Below are positions 1 to 10,264 of a stretch of DNA of 64,000 nucleotides, in pieces. A model generated the notes under the pieces. It did no database searches and had not been told where the DNA came from. It was given only the letters and a program-made list of their open reading frames with translations. A program made the position numbers and the translations under genes. This DNA comes from Diphasiastrum complanatum (Eukaryota; Streptophyta; Lycopodiopsida; Lycopodiales; Lycopodiaceae): the NCBI GenBank assembly GCA_029204225.1, contig CM055096.1:74871521-74935520 (forward strand). Reading direction: 5' to 3'. The first letter of the stretch is position 1; each line of letters begins with the position of its first letter.

Positions 1-1765
1 AGACCATTCTCTTATGTAAAAGCTGAGCACAAAAAGTTACCCATTATAGTCACAATATTCTCATAAACTTTTGAGCATCATTCTCTTTGACAAATTGATC
101 TATTGAGAGTGTGAACTTTTTTACCAATTTCTAAAAATCTTTAGCTAGAAACATACAACAAACACTTTTATAGTTTGAATACATTGTTGGCCAAATTGAA
201 TGTGAAGCCATATGTTTTAATGGGCTCAACTTAAGAAGAACTACCATTGCTTGCTTGGATGACACAATGAACCTATCATCATGAAATTAAATATAATATT
301 TTGATTAGGTGTTGTCATCTACAGATCGAGCAAGCTCGAATTGGCACAATATAAACAAACTAAAGCAAAAATCTCCCCCATTTAGTTTCAAAGGATATAT
401 TACAACTATATCTCTATGGTCGAACATATCATGACCCTAAAGCAACAGATGTTATATGTTTATTTTACTTAGTGTTGTGCAAGGCAAGCATATAAAGAAA
501 AAAACAAAGGTAATATTATATATACCATAATGGTATGCTTGAGCTGACGAACCTAATAAGAGATGGAACATTGGTATGGGGTATCGACATTTCTAGTGCC
601 ACATGTCATCATTTGCTACTACCTGGTTCTGCAAGTCTAGGCGTGGACCATGCTTAATTAGGTGGGATATACCTGTACTATGGGAATAGAAGTAGGAGAG
701 CCTTTATCATTCATTTGGTCTACAGGTCTGGGAGTTGGTGGATAGTACGAGCACTTACCAATGTATCTCTAGCCTCTCTCTAGCCTTTGGATGATGTCAT
801 TGAGAGCTAAGTGCAATGGCCGCTACTATGGGACATTTGTATAGAGGCTTGATCATGCCTGACATTGTTATCAATAGCTCGAGTGCATAGGGATGAGTTG
901 GGAATGACTCTATGGATGGGTGGTAAGTGAGCATTTGTCACCATTTGACAATGTGATGTCACCTCACAAAGATCAAATTATTAGATTCATGACAAAAGAT
1001 ATTAGAGCCTTTACTTTTTGTGTATAAGATGCACATGTACCTAGTTCCTACATTTCTATGATGGGTGATGTTTTTATTTAGCTAAGCTTGCAAATATAGG
1101 CTATATGCTTTTGAAAAAGTTTGAGAAATTGGTTGCAAAAAATCTAGTTTCTAATTATTATATTAAATGTTTGTCCTTATAAGTTAAAGCTACTTTTGGT
1201 TTTCTAGAAGTTCTTAACTGATTTTTGCTTTTATTGAAATTCTAATGATGGATTCAAATGTACAACTTGTCATTTTTATCTCTCTTGTGGGCCTCTATTT
1301 TTACCAGCAAGTCATTAATAAACAAATCATGTACTAGATCATTCATGAGTGGACTTGATAATTGAGTTCATAGATTTGACTATTCAATCTGATACAATAT
1401 CAACTATCGAAGGAAATTGTTGGCCATTTATAGTACCATGCAATGCCCAACGCACAAAGCATGTAAATTGTTGGACCCTTTTTGTGCCTCCCTAATCGGA
1501 TGGATCTAGAGGGTAGGCATCCTTGGCTCTAGATCTTCTCCTCAAGAGGTTGATCTTCTTTCAATGGAAGTGAGCAATGTAAGAAAGCCTACCTATGGAT
1601 CTTAATGATCACTCCAAGATATGGTTTTAACACCTATTTTGGTTGTGTGTTGATTTTGTGGATTAGTTTTTGAAACTAGTAGTATGAGTGCTTGTGCTAA
1701 AGATCATTCATGATTGTAATCATGATTAACAAAACAAAACAAGCATTCATCATCCACAACAAAGA
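1..1765. other. Non-coding stretch, no feature recognised
   Basis: I see no reading frame of note, no LTR ends, no primer-binding site and no RNA gene here. The sequence is AT-rich and looks like decayed intergenic DNA upstream of the Gypsy fragment. Confidence 0.5.
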
Positions 1766-1819
1766 ATCACACGCACACAAAATAGGAGGGCCTTGAATCA
1801 TACAAATGATAGGGAGGAG

Positions 1820-3071
<1,252 letters not shown>

Positions 3072-3073
3072 GA

Positions 3074-4236
3074 ATGGTACAACGACTTAGCTCATTATCT
3101 GTCCACATTAGAAATTCCCACTACCGACACCTCACAAGAGAGACGAAAACTCAGATTACAAGCATTGAAATTCTTCTGCTAGCTGGAGTTTTGTATAGAA
3201 AGGGAGTGTATGGGATTCATTGCCGATGTGTGACTCAAGATGAGGTTGTATTCATCCTAGAAGAGTGTCATGATTCTGCATGTGGTGGACATTTTGCTAG
3301 CCGATTGATAGGACAAAAAGTACTAAGAGCTGGATACTGGTGGCCAACATTGTTTAGAGACTCTCATGATTATGTGAAACGTTGCGATATTTGTCAAAGG
3401 ACAAACACCCGGGAAGATAGAGCGAGATGTCTAATTCCTATACAAGCTTGCCTGCCATTTGAGAAGTGGGGGATAGACTTTGTGTGACCTATCCGCCCAG
3501 CTTCCTCCTCATGGAAGAGCTACATCATAGTAGCTATAGATTATTTTAACAAGTGGGTTGAAGCAAGAGTTGTAGCCCAGGACAATGCTAAGGAAACAAT
3601 TTGGTTTCTTTTAGAACGAGTTATAAGGAGATTTGGATCCCCTAAAGAGTTAGTGTTAGATCGAGGAACCCATTTCTTGAACAAGACAATAGAGAGTCTG
3701 ACCGAACAACTGAGTATCAAACACAAGAAGAGCACCCCATATCATCCTTAAGCCAATGGACAAGCTGAGAATACAAACAAATAGTTGATAGCATTCATCA
3801 AGAAGATTGTGTTTGAAACCAAGAGAGATTGGGATAAGAAACTGTACTCAACATTGTAAGCCTATAACACATCTTTTAAAACTAGTACAAACCATACACC
3901 ATTTTTTGTGGTCTATGGACACGAATGTGTGTTGCCCATAGAAATAGAGCTACCTACACTAAGATGTGCCATGACACACGATTTGGGAATGAAGGAATCT
4001 ATACAACAACGTATTGAGACATTACAAGAGTTGGATGAAAAGAGACTAACTTCTCTGGTCCATCAAGAAACATTTAAGAGGCGTATGAAACTGACCCACG
4101 ATCGAAAGATAAAGGGATATTCCTTTGTTCTAAATCAACTAGTGCTCTTTCAAATGGAGCGGCCCTTACATCGTGAAGAAACTTTATGAGAACAATACTA
4201 TGAAGTTGGTGGATTTACAGGGTGAGGTGCTTAAGC
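3074..4236 (+). pseudogene. Gypsy integrase, broken
   Basis: The zinc-binding H-H-C-C finger is complete (two His around 3270-3295, CDIC at about 3385). It is followed by the catalytic core with the first Asp in WGIDFV, the second Asp in VLDRGTHF and the Glu in NGQAENTNK, so the D,D,E triad survives. Stops at about 3485, 3750, 3781 and 3856 interrupt it. The frame recovers at 3908-4189 (FFVVYGHECVLPIE, the usual post-core block), and a C-terminal block (KLYENNTMKLVDLQGEVLKHR) can be read on to the Copia junction. The protein would insert element DNA into the genome. This copy is inactive. Confidence 0.85.
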
Positions 4237-4757
4237 ACCGATTATATGACGCTTTATGTGCTCTCATCAAGCAAATCGTTCACAATCAGAAAGTATTGTT
4301 GTTAGCTTTCAAGATTGAACTCTCTTGAGCATTCTAGCTCAGTCTTTTAGAGATTTACTTTAGAGTTGCTATTGCACTACTGCTTATCAGTAGAGTTGCT
4401 TATTTTCATACTTATTCTCAGTTACTCAGAGACAACTTTAGAGTGCGCGGTTTCTATCCGCTATTGTCTTGCACTCATAAGCATCTGATCTTGTTTGTCT
4501 GAATCAATACTATTTCCTTATTGCATTCAGTTTGTGTCAGAATGCATGCATCTATGTATTACTTTTGTAACTGATAGAAATTGTCTGAGAATTCAATACT
4601 TTATGTTTGGCTACGTAATCACTTAGTATCTAGCAAAAGTTAGCTGCTAAATATTGGACGTGATTTCCATAACTACTGCTTTGTTCAATTTTTGATAGGT
4701 GTAGTCATGCATTGGAAGTAGGAAGTTTCCGCATTTATTACTCACCTATTTCCAACA
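4237..4757 (+). repeat. 5' LTR of pol-deleted Copia element
   Basis: It matches 6777-7307. It ends in TTTCCAACA just before the PBS. The expected TG at its start is mutated (ACCGATTATA against TGTTATTATA in the 3' LTR). Confidence 0.85.
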
Positions 4758-4769
4758 TGGTATCAGAGC
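4758..4769 (+). other. Copia primer-binding site (initiator Met tRNA)
   Basis: TGGTATCAGAGC immediately follows the LTR end. A second near copy (TGGTATCAGACT) lies about 20 bases downstream, perhaps a local duplication. Confidence 0.9.
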
Positions 4770-4967
4770 GTACCTACATGGTATCAGACTTGTGATCTCT
4801 ATCAGGGACTAATACTATTTCGATATCAGAGCGAAAAGCTCTAATACTTGATATCTTTTGCTATATCAAATTGATATCATATTCTTCAGTTCCTTTCATC
4901 CTTTCAGTATCAAAAAATTGATTTCCTGTTGTTGGCATCACTATATCTTAGCGTCATCGATACAATC

Positions 4968-6003
4968 GATAGACTAAGTTCCAAATGGATTCTCAAAGTA
5001 AAGCTGATCTTATCGCAACCAAAGTTGAATGGATCCAATTATCATTTGTGGAAACTTAAGATGAAGACCTTGCTAATCACCAACAAGTTATGGGATTTTG
5101 TTACAAGTATCGAAGTGAAATCTGAAGACGACACAAACTTAAAATGGAAATCGAAGGATGGTAAAGCTTTCGCGCTTATTATCCTCAAAATATCAGATAC
5201 TCAAATTGGCCACATAGTTGAAGCTAAGACTTTGAAAGAAGTTTGGGATATCCTGAGCTCACTATATGATGTGAGAGACGTAACTACTAAGTTACATCTT
5301 CGAAGGAAATTCTTCACTCTCAAGATGTCGAATGGTGAATCTCTTTAAAATCGCATTATCCAGTTTAAGAATCTCTTGCAACAAATGGCCGCTGTCGGAT
5401 CAGTCATAGACGATCAAGACCCAATAATGACATTGCTTTCAAGTCTGCCCTCTACATATGAGAACTGGGTGATGATCATCACGACACACTCAGATTTAAC
5501 TCTTACCAGAGTTATCACTATGTTGCTGCAAGAAGATAATCGAAGAAGTCAAGACACTTCGTCTACCTCTTCGTCTCATGCTTTCTATATCAACAAGGGC
5601 TCGAAACAATAGAACCCGAAAGGCTCCAAGCAGACTGCATCGAATCAAAAACAGACTCAAGGTCAAGAACAGTCATCGAATGTTTTGCAGGTATTGCAAG
5701 CGCAATAACCATGAGATCCAAGATTGTCAAATTCTCAAAGCAAAGAATGCAGTCAAGCAACCTGATCAACAAGCAAATACAGTTATAGCATCTCCTCAAG
5801 TCAAAATGGACGAAATCACTTTTATGGTCAAAGACAAATACATGAATTCAGATGATTCGTGGTTTCTGGATTCTGGAGCTACTCAACATATGACCAATCA
5901 TCATGAGATTTTCCAATCCTATACGCCTTACAACATAAAGAAGTATGTTCATCTTGGTGATGATAGTACTCACACTATCGAAGGTGACATTAGAGGAGTT
6001 CTA
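4968..6003 (+). pseudogene. Copia gag and protease start, broken
   Basis: The gag reads LNGSNYHLWKLKMKTLL (UBN2-type capsid N-terminus), then WDILSSLYDVRD and LSSLPSTYENWVMII, the usual gag blocks. A stop at about 5346 and a frame change near 5600 break it. The zinc knuckle C-RY-C-KRNN-H-EIQD-C fits CX2CX4HX4C (about 5690-5730). The retroviral-type protease active site W-F-L-D-S-G-A-T follows at about 5860. The frame is then cut by the MITE-like insertion at 6007. Gag would form the particle; here it is not expressible as one protein. It is closely related to the Copia array at 34-49 kb. Confidence 0.85.
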
Positions 6004-6006
6004 AAT

Positions 6007-6345
6007 CCAAAAAAGACCCTTTGTAAAGATTCTTTTTATATTTTTTTCTCAATTTTTTCTTACAAATAGAACAATCAAAACACTCAAATTTGAAATCTAC
6101 GTAACGTAACTTTTTGAGTCCACATTTTGATTCCACACTAAAAATGGCATAACTTTTTAGTGATAAGTTTGAATTTAGCAAAGTTTGGTGCATTGGAAAG
6201 CGCTCAACAAGGGCTTTCCAATGATATGTTAGATGAATACTTTTGAGCTACGATTAAAAAGTTATGGCAAGTCAAAAGTATTAGTGTTATGATATTTTAA
6301 TAATATAAACTACATCTTGCACGAATTCTTAAAGGGTCTTTTTGG
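6007..6345. mobile_element. MITE-like insertion with terminal inverted repeats
   Basis: The ends are near-inverted copies: CCAAAAAAGACCCTTTG on the left and the complement of CCAAAAAGACCCTTTAAG on the right. It interrupts the Copia reading frame between the protease and the GAG-pre-integrase block, which resumes around 6371. The interior is AT-rich, non-coding, and contains an 11-bp perfect hairpin (CATTGGAAAGC at 6191-6201 with its complement at 6213-6223). A clean target duplication was not identified, so the superfamily is open. Confidence 0.6.
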
Positions 6346-6370
6346 AGGTCAAAACTTTTCTAACGAGGTA

Positions 6371-6672
6371 TTGTAAGATTGAGATTCCAGCATGATCAAT
6401 TCAAACTACTGTCAAGAGTCTTGTATGTTCCTAAACTCTCTACAAATCTGTTATCAGTAAGTAGAATTACAGATTTAGGTCATAGGGTGAAATTTGAGTA
6501 TAAACGCAGAATTATCGATAGGAGTAATAAGATCCTTGCACTTGGCAAGAGGCATGGATACTTATATAGATTGGCACATTGTTATACTAATTCTAGTCAA
6601 GCACGACCAATTGTCACCGCTTATCAACAAGCAACTTCTGAGAAGAATTGGATGAATGCCAGCGGACACTAG
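6371..6672 (+). pseudogene. Copia GAG-pre-integrase fragment
   Basis: It continues the Copia frame after the MITE-like insertion: LSRVLYVPKLSTNLLSVSR, then ILALGKRHGYLYRL. These are the standard blocks between protease and integrase. The frame ends at 6672 without the H-x-R-x-GH and integrase core that should follow; the next recognisable sequence is the 3' polypurine tract. So the whole integrase-RT-RNase H part has been deleted. Confidence 0.75.
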
Positions 6673-6776
6673 CCAACTGGCAATCGCATTTGATGACCTA
6701 ATTACTTAGTATAAATCAGTTGTTCATACATCTCATTATCAAGTCAATCAACATTGTGAATTGTGAAGGAGTTGAG

Positions 6777-7307
6777 TGTTATTATACGACGCCTTCTGCG
6801 CTCTCATCAAGCGGATTGTTCACAATCAGAGAGTATTGTTGTTAGCTCTCTATCAAGCTTTCAAGCTTGAACTCTCTTGAGCATTCTAGCTCAGTCTTTC
6901 AGAGATTTATTTAAGAGTTGCTATTGCGCTACCGCTTATCAGCAGAGTTGCTTATTTTCAGCTTATTTTCAATTACTCAAAGACAACTTTAGAGTGCGCG
7001 GTTTCTATCCGCTATTGCCTTGCACTCATTAGCATCTGATCTTGTTTTTCTGAATCAATACTATTTTCTTATTGCGTTTAGTTTGTGTCAGAATGCATGC
7101 ATCTTTGTATTACTTTGTAACTGATAGAAAATGTCTGAGAATGCAATACTTTATGTTTGGCTATGTAATCACTTAGTATCTAGTGAAAGTTAGCTGCTAA
7201 AGATTGGATGTGATTTCCATCACTACGCTTTATTCAATTTTTGATAGGCGTAGTCATGTATTGGAAGTAGGAAGTTTCCGCATTCTATTACTTACCTATT
7301 TCCGACA
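6777..7307 (+). repeat. 3' LTR of pol-deleted Copia element
   Basis: It begins TGTTATTATACGACG after the purine tract and ends TTTCCGACA. It pairs with 4237-4757. Confidence 0.88.
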
Positions 7308-7640
7308 CTTTGATGTGAATATCATAGATGAAAGAATATTGAAAAACATTAGTCCCAATAAGGAAAACAATATATGCTTATATTGAGCCAACGAGCAAAG
7401 CGTGCCAAAGAAATTGCAATACAAGATCACCACATTCATGGGTGGTTTACACTGGGGGACAACCATTGTCACCTACTCACTATATCGGACAGACATCTAG
7501 TAAATTGATGGATTGTAAATATAAGTTTGTTCTAAGTACGATATACCTCGGAAAAAAAAAAACTTCAAAATGAAAAATTCAACAGAAAAAAAGAGAGAGA
7601 GGAGGGAATGTGCAGTTCATAGCAAATGCTGAAATGATTA

Positions 7641-8018
7641 TTGACCATCCAGGAGATGACAGGAAAAGAGGTAGACAAACCCTACTCATTATTTTTTGAC
7701 AAAGCCTCCAAACATCCTGAACAAGAAGGAGCTATCGGTACTATCTTGCGTGATTCAGATGGGATAGAAATTGCTAGTATGGGAGTGCTTATCGGTGAAA
7801 GATTTATTAGCAACATGGCGAAATTCAAAGACCTTGTCCTGGGATTGCAGATGACGATAAGGAATCAGAAGCCAATATCTTCTATAAGAATTATGGGGAT
7901 TGGCATGAATGAGAAGCATCGCATTATAGATAGAAGATTGAGGGCTTACACAGTAGCCGCTCATCTACTTGGAATTTCTCCATGTAGAATGGGTTCAAGT
8001 GCCGAGACGGTTGAATAA
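7641..8018 (+). pseudogene. Second (aRNH/RVT_3-type) RNase H of a Gypsy element, decayed
   Basis: The frame contains LFFDKASKHPEQEGAIGTI and FISNMAKFKDLVLGLQM. These correspond to the D-G-A-S ... G-A-G and T-N-N-x-A-E-x-x-A-L blocks of the extra RNase H found after integrase or the first RNase H in Tat-lineage elements. The first catalytic Asp is kept, but the Glu of the second block is replaced by Lys, so it would be inactive. It lies upstream of an integrase C-terminus at 9404-9666 on the same strand and probably belongs to the same Tat-like element. The assignment comes from motif resemblance only. Confidence 0.55.
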
Positions 8019-8222
8019 TACGGAGAATAGAAAAATTGTTATTTCAACTTCTCGAGGTCCATCTTATGCCAAGACATAAGTAGGACTTGACTTTGGTGGG
8101 AAGCTAGTTTAATGAATAATGCATGCAACATAGCAGTGGGAAAATTTGTATATAGGTACATATGTGCTATAATTTTAAGTTTGGCTCATGTACAAATATG
8201 ATATGTTGCAAATTCATGGACC

Positions 8223-8452
8223 AAATACGGTTCAACTACATGGAGGAAATATGGATTCCACAATGATGCACTGATTAAAATACTATACAAGGAGCGAACA
8301 AGATCAAAGAAAGAGCTATTGGATGGCAAGAGGGAGATCAAACGACTGGAAAAGGTGGACATCATAAATAAGAATGAGATAAATAACTTGATGAAGGATA
8401 GAGATGTATGGAGAAATACATGCAAGACCTTGGCAATTGAAAACAAGATCTA
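8223..8452 (+). pseudogene. Open coiled-coil-like frame without start codon
   Basis: A frame of about 76 codons ends in TAG at 8450-8452 and has no early ATG. It is rich in Lys, Glu, Leu and Ile with heptad-like spacing (RSKKELLDGKREIKRLEKVD, then INKNEINNLMKDRDVW). It lies between the RNase H fragment and the inserted Copia gag, and may be part of the same Gypsy element. Function not recognised. Confidence 0.35.
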
Positions 8453-8461
8453 GAAGCTACG

Positions 8462-9403
8462 CTACAAATGACAATGAATGCATTCAATCTTTGGATTTAG
8501 CCAACACTTTTCTTCTGTGTGACATGATCTTCTGCATCTATTGTAGATCTTCTTACCACCAGAATTTTTCTGTTGTTTACCAAATTGTTGTTCATTTGTC
8601 TTAGACTCATTCTTCTTAGACTTCTTTGAAGATTTATTCTTCTGAGTAAATAGAGCATTTTCGGAATCGCCATTGTCTTCATAGCGTTCACGAGCTTCTA
8701 CTTCCTCCTTAACTCCGTCTATTGCCTTTTGAAGTGTCATTGTCGCATCTTTCGCCAATAAGGTTTGAGTTGTGTGGAATGACCTGGGTAGGGCTCAAAG
8801 AAAATAAATAAGCTATTTTTCCTTAGAAATTGTATTTTCTGCACCAGAATTCTACAAGGTTAACAAATCTTTAATCTTTCGCACGAATGTGTTCAGGTCT
8901 TTGTCGTCCCACTGTAGGTAAGTTAATTTGTCTTCCAGGAACATGATCTGATTACGAGATCGAGTCTCATTCTTGGTTTGCAATTCTTCCCATAAATCTT
9001 TTGCATTCAAAATTGATGTAAGATCTACCATTATATTGTCATGCACTGAAGACACAATAATTGCTATAGCTTTGTCATTTTTTAAACTCCATTCCCGAAG
9101 TTCTTTGCCAGGAGTAGCTACTGGCTTCTCCTCTATTGGTTCTCCCATTGCCATAGACCTTCGCCCTTCAACAAGAGTGAAGTCTTTAATTTCCAAATCA
9201 AGTAATTTGAACCTTCTGGGTCCAAGATTGTAGTGATCTTAGCTTGAATATTGATGATCGACGACATCTTTTAATTTTTTGAATCACTCCAGATAGCGGC
9301 TTGTTGAGAGAGATGATCTGATTTGTTCTGATATTATTGTATCAGTTTTAATTCTGTAAGCTCTGATACCACTGTAGGAAAAATAGTAATTATTCTTCCA
9401 CAG
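8462..9403 (-). mobile_element. Copia 5' fragment (gag, PBS, LTR stub)
   Basis: On minus it reads LTR stub (to about 9373), PBS (9360-9371), leader, UBN2-type gag (9196-8852: DKAIAIIVSSVHDNIM, AKDLWEELQTKNETRS, FLEDKLTYLQW), then a Lys-rich region and a zinc-knuckle remnant with only part of its Cys/His set (8758-8462). No pol follows. It splits a plus-strand Gypsy remnant: Gypsy sequence is seen on both sides, at 7641-8018 and 9404-9666. Confidence 0.8.
9360..9371 (-). other. Copia primer-binding site (minus)
   Basis: This is the complement of TGGTATCAGAGC. On the minus strand it follows an LTR end CCTACA plus one base. Confidence 0.85.
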
Positions 9404-9666
9404 AGAAAGCTCATCGCAAGGCATGGCACGATCGTCGATTATACAAACAAGATCTGAAGGAAGGAGATCTAGCACTAATGTATAAAACAAAAATGATCAA
9501 AGGAAAATTGAAGTTTACAAGAGAAGGGCCATATAAGGTGAAAGAAATATTGAACTATGGAGCGGTTATTTTAAAACACTTGAATGGAAAAAGATTTGAC
9601 ACTCCGGTGAATGGCAGCCGACTACGCAAGTTTTGGCAGCTTGTTCAGCCAGTTCACCCAGCATGA
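9404..9666 (+). pseudogene. Gypsy integrase C-terminal end
   Basis: The frame begins with RKAHRKAWHDRRLYKQDLK, the helix after the integrase core. It continues into KLKFTREGPYKVKEIL (the GPY/F module) and NGSRLRKFWQLVQP, the usual pol C-terminus, and stops at 9666. The part upstream of 9404 was cut off by the Copia fragment. It is the last piece of pol of the plus-strand Tat-like element whose 3' frame and LTR follow. Confidence 0.85.
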
Positions 9667-10264
9667 TCCAACACCTTACCAATTTTTACTTTTGTTGTTT
9701 TACGATATCTTTGTTTTTTTTTACTTTTGAGTGATTTTCTTTATTTAGAACAAGACAGAATAAAAAAAAGTAAAAAAAAATGATGAGCAAAAGTCAAAAA
9801 AGTCATCAAAGAGAAAAAAAGTTGAAGGAAATTATTTTTAAAAGATAATTTTTGATGAAAAATGACTTAGAAAATCTTTTTTTTGGGTCAAATTTTATAC
9901 ATACAGTCTTAGAAGCCTTTGTTGAGATTTCAGATCATACATCCACCTCAAATTTCTTTATATTGAGTTGGGCGAAGATTCTTTTCCAGATTTACTACAT
10001 TTTTTGAGGTTAGGCGAATGTTGAGCAAGTTGCCATTTTGGTAACCTTCCCCGAGTATCTTACAGCCTTTATTAACCTTTGTCGACCTACCAAATGGATT
10101 TAGAATGCCAAAATTAGGTCGGACATAGGTTCAGATCTTCAAAATTTGCATTTATTACAGTACCTAGGCGAATGATGTCCTTAGGCGAATGATGAACTTT
10201 TGTCAGATCTTGAAAACCTTCGTCGGATCAGTTCAGACCTTCAGAAACCTTTGTTGAGATTTTT
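9667..10264 (+). other. Non-coding Gypsy spacer with CTTCG motifs
   Basis: It lies between the pol stop and the 3' frame. It is AT-rich with T and A runs. From about 9960 it carries scattered variants of CCTTCGCCGA and its complement (GGCGAA, CCTTCGTCGG, CCTTTGTTGAG), the same theme found in the leaders of the related elements at 23.2-23.9 kb and 28.1-28.7 kb. Confidence 0.6.

Larger units (their letters stand above)
4237..7307 (+). mobile_element. Copia LTR retrotransposon with deleted pol
   Basis: The two direct LTRs (521 and 531 bp) match closely, the 3' copy having about 11 extra bases. The PBS lies directly after the 5' LTR and a purine-rich tract (GAAGGAGTTGAG) directly before the 3' LTR. 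The internal region is only about 2.0 kb. It holds gag, zinc knuckle, protease and the GAG-pre-integrase region, then goes straight to the polypurine tract. Integrase, reverse transcriptase and RNase H are absent. I could not find a matching 5-bp target duplication, and the outermost bases of the 5' LTR have changed. The flanks suggest insertion into the Gypsy integrase C-terminus. Confidence 0.85.
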
